From Kingdonia uniflora (taxonomy: Eukaryota > Streptophyta > Magnoliopsida > Ranunculales > Circaeasteraceae): a stretch of 64,000 nucleotides of DNA. Within the stretch, counting starts at the first letter, position 1; each line of letters starts with the position of its first letter. This document shows positions 47,488-59,245 of the stretch, piece by piece. Under the pieces are notes generated by a model. That model was not told the origin of the DNA. It saw only the letters and a program-made list of their open reading frames with translations, and searched no databases. Made by a program: the position numbers and the translations under genes. The stretch is from assembly GCA_014058105.1 (NCBI GenBank), contig JACGCM010002435.1, positions 1,674,001 through 1,738,000 on the forward strand, read 5' to 3'.

Positions 47488-48457
47488 TGTTGGAGATAAT
47501 TGAAGATCAGAAGCCCATATCAGGCCATATCTAAACACAAGTTAACTTCAGCAAAAAAGAGCTCAATAAATCAAATATTAGATGTCCTCAGGCTAGAGAG
47601 TTGTTGGAGAAAAGCTATTAAAGAGTTTGTGCCAAATTATATATAGAGAAGACTTGAGGAAGAGCCAAGAGAAAGAGACTCATCTTAAGGAATAAAGGTT
47701 GAAGACTTTAGCTTTGTATATTCTTCTTCTTCCCTTTCTTTCTTCTTTAAAGGTACGTTTTAAGATCTTCAAGTTAGGGAAAAAATCTTGGCATTGAAGA
47801 AGTATGGTGTCTACACTTATGTAGGCCCGACTTTGAGCCAAGTAGCTCATCTTAGGATTGGTATTTCTCTCTTCTTTTTATAATAAGTAGATTGTTTAGG
47901 TTGCTAGATCTCTAGAACACAAGCAAGTCAACTATTAACTATTAAGGAGTAAAAAAGGAATATCCTATTGTGGATATCTCTAAAAAGGGAAATAACAACT
48001 TTAGTAAGGAGATTAGACTATTCAATAGTTTATCATCTTTCTAATATAGTTTGTACCAAAAAAGATTATACTTGATCTTTGGTACATGAACTAAGAGTAA
48101 GGACTTAATAATTTGCCTAAAAGCTAGTTGATTTGTGGAGAGTTAGAAAAGAAGTGTAGGATTTTATCCTCATGTCCGACACCATATTTGTTTTGACTGG
48201 TTTTGTTAAGTAAAAAGGGCATAATAGGAAGGTATCTCTAACCTAGTGTTATATATACATGGGGAGGTCCCTTTTGGTCTACACATCAATTACTGCCCGT
48301 TAGGTACAAGTAAGAACCAAGAAATGATTTTTCTCTTTCTGTTGAATCTCGAGTAAGGGGATTGCACTTAAAGGTATGTGCTTATATCTTCTCCATACGT
48401 TACTAAGTATGAATTGATTATAGTTGAGATTAATAGATCCTTCAAGAAATCCCAACA
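47488..48457 (+). repeat. Probable Ty1/copia 5' LTR
   Basis: Begins TGTTGGAG and ends CCCAACA, with matching TGTTGG/CCAACA termini, 970 bp. It is followed by ACCGGTATTAG, which resembles the TTGGTATCAG initiator-tRNA primer site. A 3' partner was not found, so the call rests on the ends, the primer site and the copia integrase downstream. Confidence 0.5.
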
Positions 48458-50659
48458 ACCGGTATTAGTTTTAGGTCTAAACCTAATTATGATTATTCAT
48501 ATAAAAAGTCCTTCGGTTATGTATACAATGTTATGATTAAAGGAAACCCTAAATCGCTTTTATAAAACCCTAGATTGTTAAATCTGATTTTAACGATCAC
48601 AAATTCATTTTTTGTTTAATCAGTAATTTTGTAGATTTATATATTCATAATTTTAAAGATTTGACCAGATGGATGTGCTTAAAATGTTGGTTTTACTGTA
48701 CTCGTTAAATTTAAGATAAATATAAGTTTTGTAACCTATCCATCATTGTTTTCAAATATATGTCCAGGTCTAAGATGTATTATCGAGGATAGCTTATTCA
48801 TTCGCCAAATTAACCAAACTTTAACCCTCCATATGTATATGTAATACAAGTATATTTGTATGGTTAGATTTTTCTGTTGCTCAAAATAGTATTGTACTTT
48901 ATGTAAACAAGTTACTGATCTATGATTTTAGACTTTAAGCAAAATTTTCCCAACGTGCATTGGATATTGGAAAAGGTTTTCAAGTTGAGTACTAATTTTA
49001 CATTTGGGTTTTAGGAACACAATAATAACTGGATTAAAATCTATTGGATTAGAATCATAAGATTTAACCATGAATCTAAGAACTTAGTAATGTTTACAAC
49101 CTTAAATTCTATTTTTGTGGGTTTTAGTCGGATTTAAATTTGGTTATTTAAAATTTTGCAAACATGACAATGCCAAACTTAGAAATATTAGTATTAAGCT
49201 TGTTACTGTATGCTTCCTAATGTATTTTAGTTTCTTGAGTTCTGTTCTTAGCATATGGCACAAGCTATACCCATCATATTCATTTCAATATTCCTTTTTT
49301 GACATAAGATATGTAAAGGACTACATTAGAGATATATTTATGTGTCTATGATTTTCTTATTTCATCTCTAATACTTTAGTCTATACTTTATTGGGTAGTT
49401 GGAGTAGGATTAAATCCACATAAGACATTAATTTCTTTGAAATTGCGGTCTAGTTTAAATCATAAAATAAGTATTTTCCATGCTTATGCTATATAACATA
49501 TTATTTTCTCATATTCATTATAAGTTAGAGAATTACCAAATCTAAGTATATTTAACTCGAGTGATAGTACTCCAACATATGGTAACCCAAATAAAGGATT
49601 TCAATAAATCATTAATGGTAATAAGGTTTTAATACCCAAGTATCTCTAATGGAGTTTAAGTAAAATCAAGTAGTTGTTTGGAATACGGGATACAAAGTGG
49701 GTAAATACACCCAAAGAAGTTTTGTCCATGGAGTTGAACGTCTCTTTTGATTTGAGACTTTCTTACAAAACCTCATTAAGATTACTTTGCACTAATTATA
49801 CTTGAAATAATTAGACCCCCCCCCCCCCAAAGGAGGCTATGAAAATTATAATTAATTAGTGGGTTCAAATAGGTTATATAGTACGGGGAGATGAGGATAA
49901 CCCTCGGCCCAAAGGTGAGGAAGTGTCCAGAGTTAAACTATAAGTGGTCATTCTAGTCTTGAACGTGAGGGATCACCACTGGAGGGCACTGCATATCAAA
50001 TCACCACACAAAGGAGGGATTAAATAATGCACCGCTGACCTTGAGAATGAAGCATAAATTTCACAAGACACGTAAAAGTTACACTCTTATCGACCATCCC
50101 AACCCTGGACCGGATCAAGAATAAAAGACATCAAGTTGTTTGATCTTTATCTCAAGATCAAAGATAACATGCACTAATATATATAAGTCTATGGTTCACG
50201 AAGCTATGGACCCTTATGTGATACAGAACTAGTTGATTGATATCAAGACCTTGACGAACTTAAAATACTCCATAAAGAAAATGCTAGATGTTATAAAGAA
50301 ACAGTTCAACTTGGTTGTCAAGAAGATGAAGTAAAGCAACCTTATGTCAACTTTTATTATTGAAATATGATGGCACTGAGTGTTTTCGATCATAAATTCT
50401 TAAAAAATTAATCAAAATATTACCATACCAATGTCTATATGATGTTCTGGTTTTTTTTCCCTATTTTAAATCCAATCTAGCTGATGTTCCATCATTTTAT
50501 GGTGGCTAGTTTTGGGAATTATTCATTCTCTCTTATTGTTTTGAGCATTCTTAGATGTTACGGCATAATGAATTGAACATTTTCCTAGAAAGAGGTTATA
50601 TCTTATGGCTCGAGATGGTGTTCTTAGTATTTAATACTTCTTGAACCTTTTCATACTCC
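48458..50659. other. Eroded copia interior, no readable gene
   Basis: Expected position of gag and protease for the copia element starting at 47488, but no frame is convincing. A C homopolymer of 13-14 nt lies at about 49816-49829. An ORF at 49115-49351 has no recognised motif. Confidence 0.4.
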
Positions 50660-51100
50660 CTCCCACGGTGGTTATCGATATTTTATTATCTTCATTGGTG
50701 ATCTTTCTTGTTATACATTTATTTTTCTTATCTATTAAAAGTTTGAATCACTTGATGTATTCAAGACTTTAAAATTAATGATTGACAAACATTTCGATCG
50801 AAAAGATCATGTTGTCCTGTCAGATCAAGGAGGCGAGTATAATGGTAAGATTGATCAAGATGGTCAACATTCTGGACTAGCATGTTATGTCATACAGATT
50901 TACTTATGAGTTTCTGGGAAGAGTGCTTATATTATTCAATTTATATTCAGAATTAATTTCCTTCTCATTTATATTCCAATTAAACCTTATCATCAATTGA
51001 CTGAGAGAAATCCTTATCTTAATCAGTTGTATGTTCGGGGTTGTTTTGCAAAGGCAAAACTGCTTAACCTGAATATCAGTAAGTAACATTCACGTGCACT
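50660..51100 (+). pseudogene. Copia integrase fragment
   Basis: In plus frame: FIIFIGDLSCYTFIFLIY (normally ITFIDDYSRYTYIYLI, with the catalytic Asp changed to Gly in this copy), then ESLDVFKTLKLMID and HVVLSDQGGEYNGKIDQDGQ. This last part is the second-Asp region of copia integrase. Further on NPYLNQLYVRGCFAKAK matches the LNHLRVWGCPA-type segment. Stops and shifts intervene; RT is absent. Confidence 0.75.
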
Positions 51101-51570
51101 CCAATATTTCTTTGTTTTTTTTCTTAGAGAGATCAAAAGATTTTAAATTTGATCGTCCTTCTCAACCCATGGAGAGCGTTCAACTATCATTCTGATTAGT
51201 GTTATTATGCTTTATCATTTATCCGATGTTGACACTGTGACGAGTACAGTTCCAGACCAAATTATCATATCATATCAAGCTATAGTTCCATATCTCGTCG
51301 TAACACCAGTTCTCCGAAAGATTCTTCATCCACCCATTCATGTTTAGCTTCATAATGTTCTACCTCCAGCCCGACTTATTGTTTAACTTCATAGATCCAC
51401 TGGAAATACGCATTCAACTATTTCTTTAGATTACCACACTTATACAGCTGAATAGGATTTATTTGATTTTTAGGATCCAGTGACCTGTAATACAACTATG
51501 GGTAGTAGTCTCATAAATTAATGTTGTAATACCATGATAGGGGAAATGCATTCTATGTCTAAAAAAATTA

Positions 51571-52079
51571 TGTGGGAGTTGACACCTTTACGTGAAGGGT
51601 TTAAGAGACAATATAATGCAAATGAATCATTATATATACTCCAAACAGAGTAGGAGGCGTTATTCATTTAATTTACTACTACTGTACTAAGATTCTTTAT
51701 TTCAGTAAGAGTAGTTCCAAATTTTTATTCTTTTCGACATTCAGTTATGATTTTTATTACTTAGCTGCTATTACTTTTGGATCCATTATTATATGTACAC
51801 ATATTCAGTGTTAGTTAAAGTTATGCAATTACAATAAAGTTTTTGGATATTACTTTTGTGTGGGAGTTGACACCCTTATGTGAAGGGTTTAAGATTATAT
51901 AATGCAAATGGATCGTTATATTTACGTCAAATAGAGTGGGAGGTTTTATTCATTTTAATTACTGTTACTGCACTAAAATTCTTTATTTTAATGGGTGTAG
52001 TTCCTAATTTTAACTCTTTTCGACATTCAGTTATGATTTTTATTAATTAGCTGCCATAACTTTTGGATCCATTATTATA
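51571..52079. repeat. Direct repeat, two copies about 222 bp, 288-bp spacing
   Basis: TGTGGGAGTTGACACC... starts at 51571 and again at 51859; each copy ends with TTTTGGATCCATTATTAT (51792 and 52079). Identity is high apart from small indels. The spacer is about 66 bp. They could be a duplicated 3' part of the copia element (the PPT-like GTGGGAG is suggestive) or short tandem LTRs. Confidence 0.8.
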
Positions 52080-52739
52080 GAGAAATTTTGACTACAGGTC
52101 AACCTTCGTTTAAATATGCAGTTTGGTCCCCAAATTGCCTCTAACCACAGGTCAACCTTCGTTGAACTCAAATTTTGACATGAACTGACTAAACTACCCT
52201 CACGCGAGTTGTATGTGATTTTCTCAAACAGGTAAATAAGTGGTCTTCCGGACATCTCTTCACCAAAACTCTGTCTAACTAACAAATTATTCTTTGAGGG
52301 AAAATTTGAATCTCTTGCCAGTACTCTAACACAAATTTTCTTGCAGCAATCAAATACTTGATCTCGCCAAGCCTTTGAATCTCTTATCTCTCTCCTAATC
52401 ACAATGTAAGTCTCTCTCTCTCTCTCCCTCTTTCTCTCTCTTTCTCTATGAAAAGGCAAAATTTGTAAATCTCTCTCTAATATCTGTTGATTTGGTTTTC
52501 CCATTTTGAAAGTTAGAAGATTTTTATTAAGAATTAGAGTTTAGATTACAAAATTGGGGCTTTTTAAAAGTGGTGTGAATTATAAAATTAGAGTTTTGGT
52601 TTTTTGCAATTAGGGTATATTAAAAAAATTAGAGCTTTTACAAGTGGTGTTTTTAAATTAGGTGTTTTGGGTATGTTACCATAATATTTTTCTTAATTAT
52701 ATAGTGTTCAGGGTATGCTACAATGACAGGAATAACCTA
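52080..52739. other. MULE leader with (CT)n microsatellite
   Basis: The phrase ACAGGTCAACCTTCGTT occurs twice (about 52096 and 52146). A CT-rich run lies at 52409-52447 directly after AATGTAAGT, which could be an intron donor. No coding sequence in this stretch. Confidence 0.4.
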
Positions 52740-54209
52740 AAAAATGTCATTATTCATTGAGGAGGTAGATGGTCTGAGCCTGGGGAGACAGGGCACACAC
52801 ATCGTTTATACATTGATAGGGACATGCATATATTTGAAAATATAGATGGGGATCAATTTAACTATCAAGGTCTGCTGGAGTATATTATGTCTGATGATGT
52901 TGGGATAAATCAAGCTATCTCACCTGGTTTTAGGATAGTGGTGAAGACACTATGTGTAGGTAAGATAGTGGATATTTGTGATGATACAAGCTTATATAAG
53001 ATGTGGCATTGTAGCAATGTGGATAGTATGTAGGATGTACATTTCTATGTATATACAGTGCCTATAGAAGTTGTGCCCCTACCTTTAATTCAACAGCCAG
53101 ATATAGTTATGATGGAACCAGATGAAGGACCACTAATATGTCCTACTTCTCAAGTTGAGGTTGAGGTTGAGACTATACAGTTTAATCACTGTACCATGAG
53201 AGTACACAGTTTGATCCACTTCAACATGAGACTATTGCCAAGGATAGACAAAAGGTAGTTATGACTCAAACAAAAAATATTTGTATCAAAGCCAAAGAGA
53301 AAAGGTAATAGTTTACAAAGTGGTAAAGATAACAATAAAAGAGTTAAGAAACCAAGGGAAAGTGAAGTACCTGAGGAAGAATTTGATGATTTACTACATA
53401 TGGACTTCAGTGATGATGAACCTAATATTGAATCTGAGGGTGAAGTTAGATTGGGGGAAAATACTCCAATTAATGTAAAAATTGAGGGTAGAGTTGGATT
53501 GGGGGAAGAGGCTTCAGTTAATGCTGAAACTGAGGCTGGAGTTGGATTGGGGGGAAAGTCTTTAAATGATGAAGAAGAAGAAGTTGATGAAGTTGATGCC
53601 TGGAATAGATGGGCAGAAACTAACCCAGATAACCTAGATACAGATGAAGGGTATTACTTAAATCACTCATTAGTTGGTGGTGATGATGGTCCAACCCAAG
53701 CTGATATAAACTGATGTGATGATGAGTTTAGAGATTTGGCCAAAGAATATGATAACATTTTTGCAATAGAAGAAGTTGTAGTGCATTATACTATATTACC
53801 TCTACACATTCCTGGGTTAGAGATGGTTATTGGCATAAAGTGGCCCACAGTTGATGCTTGCAGAGCCTTTTTAGGGCAATAGGCCATTGTGAACAAGCAC
53901 CAATTCTAATAAAAAAAATGACTTTATGAGGGTAAGATACATTTATACTGAGGCTGAAACATTTAACTGTCAATAGATATTCTATACTAGGGTTTACCCA
54001 GATGGTACTATTTTTAGTATGAGGGCCAGTAGTAATCTCATTCACACATATCCTGATAGAAGTGGCCAATCTAAAAAAATTAGAAATGCCCAGTGGGTGG
54101 CAAAGGAAGTTGAAGAAATAATTAGGACAGTGAGAACCACTAGACCAGCAGGTGTAAAGGAAATGTGTAGTAGCACATTTCCCAGATTTGGCAAGGATCA
54201 GCCGGTATA
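52740..54209 (+). pseudogene. MULE transposase, N-terminal part, decayed
   Basis: The plus strand gives HRLYIDRDMHIFENIDGDQF, NYQGLLEYIMSDD, KMWHCSNVDSM followed by a stop, then DVHFYVYTVP, the N-terminal domain of plant MULE proteins ending in VHFFVE-like sequence. An acidic stretch follows (53400-53714). From about 53930 the sequence VRYIYTEAETFNC, YPDGTIFSMRASSNLIHTYP and WVAKEVEEIIR matches the MuDR DNA-binding region. Several stops occur, and the catalytic DDE part is absent. Confidence 0.75.
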
Positions 54210-54678
54210 GCATAGTTGAAGGCAGTCAGCCTAACATAGTCGGAGATTGTCAGCATTACATTGTCAAAGATAGATCGCATTCGAGAAGTTACCATAAGTC
54301 CTCGATCTACTAAAAGTAGCCATTGTGCCTAGTCAAGTAAGAGCTGTTAGAGATCCACAAAGTTTGCCCACTCCCCTCGAAATAAGACATTGTTTCTTTC
54401 TTTTTATAAACTGCCTGTATCTACTATAAATGCAGGCAGAGAGTAGATTATTTAGAACCTAAACCTTACTACTTTTATTTCTTACCCGACAGTCACTAAA
54501 AAACTTGTAATAACTAGCAACATATTGGATTTTGCATAAAAACCCTCTTCTAAGTCATGGTTTTTCTCTGTCTTTACTGAGTTTTCCACGTAAAATCTTT
54601 CTTGTTTATGTTATTATTGTAACTTCTTTACGAAAAAGTATTGGCAAAGATTAACCTTTCAGAAAATACGCCATTATA
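54210..54678 (+). repeat. Gypsy LTR in plus orientation (inverted relative to E2)
   Basis: From GTTTCTTTCTTTTTATAAACTGCC (about 54383) to CCATTATA (54678) it matches the reverse complement of the E2 LTR at 63579-64000. TATA box TATAAATG at 54425-54432. It is followed by ATTGGT, the first six bases of the primer site, then unrelated sequence. The left boundary is approximate because the E2 LTR leaves the window. Confidence 0.75.
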
Positions 54679-55121
54679 ATTGGTTTGGAATTCAACGATA
54701 TTGTCGGAAATGACATTTGTTAGTTTTGATTGGGCCAGATTTTACGCTGGAGGTGGTAATATCCTGTAATTTTGTTTTTTGAAGTGTAGTAGTTTTGGTA
54801 GGAAACAGACGATGTGTACTTTGTGAACTCTTAAGATTCCTTAAGATCGACATAAATGACAATTAGTAAAGTAGTCGATGTTTTTTAAGACTTAAGGAAT
54901 AAATAGTTAAATTATATTGAGAACTGATTGTAGTAAGTGTAACAGACATAAATGATAGTAGTAGATAGTAATGATAGTAGCATATAGTAATGTGAGAATG
55001 ATATGTTGGAGATTAAACTCGACAACGTATGTAAATATGAACATATGAACATAGATATATATCAGATATGATAGATACAAATTCTTGTAAAAAATGGAAT
55101 CTGATTTTTAGGTTCTTAAAA

Positions 55122-57383
55122 ATGGCTAAACCAACTCAAATTGGTGTTAAAGATATATACGAGAACCTCCAAGATGTAAGGCCCTTGATGATCGATATAA
55201 CTACATGTGCTCAAGAGTTGGGAGGTATATATAGGGTGGGGTCAAGTAGTGTTGGCTTAGCTAATGTAGACCAGTTTAGGGTGGCACCTAAGATTGTCGA
55301 ATTGTCTGATGAGGAGGCTACCAAGAATGATTTGGATCACGATCCACAGGCTAGTGATCGAGAAGGTAGCGGGGGGGGGGAACGATGTGGAGGAGGGTGA
55401 GGAAGCTTGTTATGGGGAGGGTCTAGAGATGAAGGAAATATTATGTTTCAAGAAGAAGTATGGTATTCCTGGAGATATTAGGTTAGAGAAGTTCTAATAT
55501 AATATAATTGGCCAGGAAGTACCCTTGGGAGGGATTCTCGTGCATCGAGAACAAATTAAAAAGGGGTTGAAGCTTCCCCTTCGAGCTAACCAGAAGATGT
55601 TGATGAACTTCTTTAATGTGGCACTTAGTCAGCTTAATCTAAATGTATACGACCTATTTCGGGTATGTGGGGTGATAAACGGTCGACTTAAGTCAAGGGG
55701 GGAAGAGTTGATCACTGTTGACGATTTATGTCTGTACTACACACTTAAGATGAACCCGAAGAAAGTAGGTTATCGCTACTTGGCAAGGTTTTTAAAGAGG
55801 CCATTGTTTTATGATATGGTATCAACAGGTGGGCGATATAATGATGAACGTTTACTCGTGTCTGGGAACTATGAGTTCGACAAGAAAGACCTTGGGGAAC
55901 CCTTAAAGAGAAAAACTTTTCACTTAGGTTTGTGGTTAGGTAAGTTAAATGTCAATATTTAAAGTGCTGAATGTGATATGAATTGTTTGTAACTGCATTT
56001 CATTTATGTGTAGCTTTGATGGAGGCCGATAAGAAGTTGGAAATACAAGAAGAACTGTACAAGATTAGGAGAAGTTTCTTTGGTAGGATTGACAATCTTA
56101 TCATCGACCAAGACTGTGTGAGTACCCTTTTTTAGGAGGCCAGGCTAAAGAGGTCGAGGGAAAAAGGTTCAGAAGTCTTTGTTATCGATGGTAAGATGTC
56201 GGTGAAGAACAAGAGGGCCGCAGAGGTTAGTCTGCCATTAGAAAATCCTTCATTGGCTGGGTATGCAACTGATATGGGGATATACTTGATGTTTGCAGAA
56301 ATATTGGGAAAGAGTAAAAAGAAAAGTGCAACGAGCCAAGTTGTTACTCCTTTACTTCCTCATAAGAGGAATACTCGACGATTGACAATGGAGGAGGAGG
56401 TGAAAATTGATAAGCCAACTGCTTTGCCGGATATGCGTCCTCCACGGGGTGCGACAAGTGTACTCCCGAAGAAGAAGGGGAGTGGAGAGTCATCGAAGAA
56501 CAAGTTCGTTGAGGAATCTGAGGTTGAAGTCCAGAGGACGATGGATTCTTATATGTCTGGGACGAATATGTTGCAGGCTGAAGTTGATGATTGTCTAGTT
56601 GGGGCTGAGAGCTTGATAACATTTCTCGGCGAGGGCCATCGCAATATGTCGAAGGTAAGAAACATTTATGGTTTGCTCAGATTAAAGAAACTGGTATTTT
56701 ATTTGAATACTCAATTTATGAATGTAATGTAGATCAAGAAGTTATTGACGGAGGCGAAAGATCATATTGTTGGTAGTAGTGACCTTGCAAATCTAGTGTT
56801 AGCATACAAAAACCTCGAGAAAGATTTGACTAAGAAAAAAGAAGCGCTGATAGAATTCAAGAAAGGGCTAAATGCAACGCTGAATACATACAAGATGGAA
56901 GCTCAAAAGGCAAGGGACGTTGTTCTTCGTGAAGCAAAGAAAATGAGGGAAAAGGAAAAAGATTAGGCTTTGGCATTGCTCAGAACAAATTTCGAGAAGG
57001 ATGTAAGGGAGCAGATTATTGATGTGCGAAAGGTGATGGAGCTAGAATATGGTAAGATCTTGGATGTAGTTAGGGATCAGTTGATGGTAGAGAAGCTAGA
57101 TACTTGCAAGATGGTGAGGGCCCACTATATGGGGCAGTACAAGTTGTTGGAGGAGAAGAAGGATCATTACAAGAAGTTGGCCAAGTATGGTAGTGTTGTC
57201 TTTGAGGATTCAGATCCAGATGACGATGTTCTGTAGACTCCCAAAGTTTCTAGTAGGATGGAAGTCGTCAATGATGTGGTGGTGATCGAAGCTTATGGGT
57301 TGTATCCTGAGGAATCAGTGGAAGTGTTTGCTCCTGAGGGGTTATCGAAGGTTGATGACATCGTGTCTCCTCATGTAGTATAA
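55122..57383 (+). pseudogene. Antisense accessory ORF of E2 (aORF2), three exons, decayed
   Basis: Start ATG at 55122 (MAKPTQ), as in aORF1. Exon 1 to 55939; intron 55940-56013 (GTAAGT...TGTAG); exon 2 to 56654; intron 56655-56732 (GTAAG...TGTAG); exon 3 to TAA at 57381. Lesions: a frameshift at the G run 55370-55380 and stops at 55495, about 56134, 56964 and 57234. Central motifs include [35 protein letters not shown] and LLVSGNYEF, resembling the plant 'putative gypsy type transposon' family. A basic region (KSKKKS) and a long Glu/Lys-rich helix ([19 protein letters not shown]) follow. Role unknown; it runs antisense to gag-pol and may use a separate promoter. Confidence 0.75.
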
Positions 57384-57810
57384 ATGCATTTGTGTAAACT
57401 TTATTTGTTTTGAAAGAGAGATGCTAAAATGTTGAATAGGACTTGAACATATTTTAACTATGCGATGTTTTGAATGATGAATGTTTGCTTTCGAAGAAAG
57501 ATTTCTGAAAATTTGTGATTCATATATGTTTAAATCATACTAAGTGTTAAATTCGACAAGAATGATATTTGTTGAATATGATTATAACTCGTAGCAGATA
57601 AGCAAGGAATGCATGTTGGCGTTAAGTAAACGATGGCTATGAAATGGCAAGGAATGTAAAGGATTACCTGATGTGGATCCTCAGTGGGATATCTGTAATT
57701 AGATTCAAAAAGAAACAAAACAGTTATATTTTGTTTGATAAGTAAGGGATGCAAAGTAGAGTATCCTATGATTGGATAATGTTCGCATCAAATTGAATGA
57801 TAATCCGGAT
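57384..57810. other. 3' flank of aORF2
   Basis: AT-rich non-coding DNA between the aORF2 stop and the tandem array; no gene or clear terminator seen. Confidence 0.5.
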
Positions 57811-58055
57811 GCATACTTATAAGTATGGTGTGAGACTAAGTAAAGATAATAAAGATGTTTGATTGCTGGATGCATACTTATCAAGTATAGATCGAGATCA
57901 AGTGAAGATAGTAAAGATAATTGTTGTTTGATGCATACATGTTAAGTATGGATCGTGAATAAGTAAATACAGTAAAGATGATTATTGTCTGGAGCATACT
58001 TATCAAGTATGGATCGAGAACAAGTAAAGATAGTAAAGATGATTGTTTTATTGGA
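57811..58055. repeat. Tandem array of E2, 61-bp unit x 4
   Basis: GCATACTTATCAAGTATGGATCG-type words recur at about 57811, 57872, 57933 and 57994, exactly 61 bp apart. The units hold inverted arms: a 16-bp perfect palindrome CATACTTATAAGTATG in the first, CATACTT-ATC-AAGTATG in the last. The array is related to the 60-bp array of E1. Confidence 0.9.
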
Positions 58056-58099
58056 ATTGATGATAATTATTATAGTTGTTATCTATAAAACATTTTCAG

Positions 58100-59245
58100 T
58101 TGAGCTGTGTACTATAGAAATTCAAGTTTGACTTCATCTTCTGCCATCAGCCAGTAATTCTGACTATCTATTTTGTTGTTGACGATGTAAGGACCTTCCC
58201 ATTTTTTAGATAATTTTCCAAAATTATTAGGTTGTGTACTATCTTGGATTCGTCGGGGACAAGGTCGCCAATACCAAACTTTCATTTTCAAACTTTTTTT
58301 ATTGTAAGCTTTTTTCAATGTGACATGATACCGTCCCATATTTGCGATGGCTTTATCACGGGTTTCTTTAATCCAGTTGAGGTTGTAGAGGAAACCCTGC
58401 TCGTTATCTTCATCTAAAATTTTTCTTCGGGTACTTGGTAGATCAAGGTCTAAGGGTTTGACCATTTCAGTACCGAAGGCCATCATAAATGGAGTATAGC
58501 CAGTGGATGTTAGAGGAGTTTTCCGATATGCCCAAAGAATACTGAGTAGTTCGTCAAACCATCTGCCTTTCCTTTCATCGAGGCGCTAGCGTAAAACTGA
58601 TTTGATGCTCTTGTTGATAGCTTTAGCTTGTCCGATGCCTTGAGAGTAGTATGGTGTGGAAGTTGATAGTTGAATTTTGTACTTATGGAGGAAAGCGAGG
58701 ACTTTAGCGATGATGAATTGCTTGTCGTTGTCAGAGCGCATCATTTGTGGGCAGCTAAACCTGGTTATTATGTACTCCCAAAGAAACTTGATGACTTCAT
58801 TTTTATCAGTATGACATAAAGAAACTGCTTCGACCCATTTTGTGAAGTAGTCAATGGCCACAAAAACAAATCTTTCGTTTCCCGATGTTGGATGGAAAGG
58901 TTCAATGATGTCGATTCCCCATTATTTGAATGGACAGATGACATTGCTAATGTGGAAGTCAAGTACTTGATTTTTGATGTCTTGAGCATGGATTTTGCAT
59001 TTATAGCATTTTCGTACAAAATCTTTACAGTCATGTCTCATATTGGGCCAGTATAGTCCTTGTGTGAATGCCCGCTGGGAAAATGATCTTCCCAAAGCTT
59101 GAGCTCCGCATATACCTTCATGAAGTTCTTTAATTTTGACTCGAGCTTGGTTTTGAGAAATATATTCAATCAGCGGTACTCTGCCTGTGATACGATATAG
59201 GATGTTCTCTTGAACTGTGAATCTGAGGCATTTGGCCAAAAGTAA
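58100..59245 (-). pseudogene. Integrase of E2, decayed
   Basis: Segment 58922-59239 is the zinc domain (ELHEGICGAQALGRSF, LYWPNMRHDC, RKCYKCK), with the second His replaced by Gln. The core 58586-58861 has MAIDYFTKWVEAV and MMRSDNDKQF, both Asp kept, but GIGQAKAINK shows Lys where the catalytic Glu (QAEA) is expected. The C-terminal block 58112-58486 includes NLNWIKETRD and KWEGPYIV. Only a few stops separate the blocks, in different frames. Confidence 0.85.

Larger units (their letters stand above)
52080..54209 (+). mobile_element. Mutator-like element (MULE), truncated
   Basis: The left part begins AGAGAAATTTTGACTACAGG, plausibly a MULE terminus, then a leader with a (CT)n run and an N-terminal half of a MuDR-type transposase. 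The right half is missing: at about 54.2 kb the coding sequence gives way to retrotransposon sequence. No second terminus or 9-bp target duplication is visible. Confidence 0.55.

Noticed and set aside
49816..49829. C homopolymer as a functional tract
   Set aside because: A simple homopolymer in eroded copia DNA, and such runs are prone to sequencing error.
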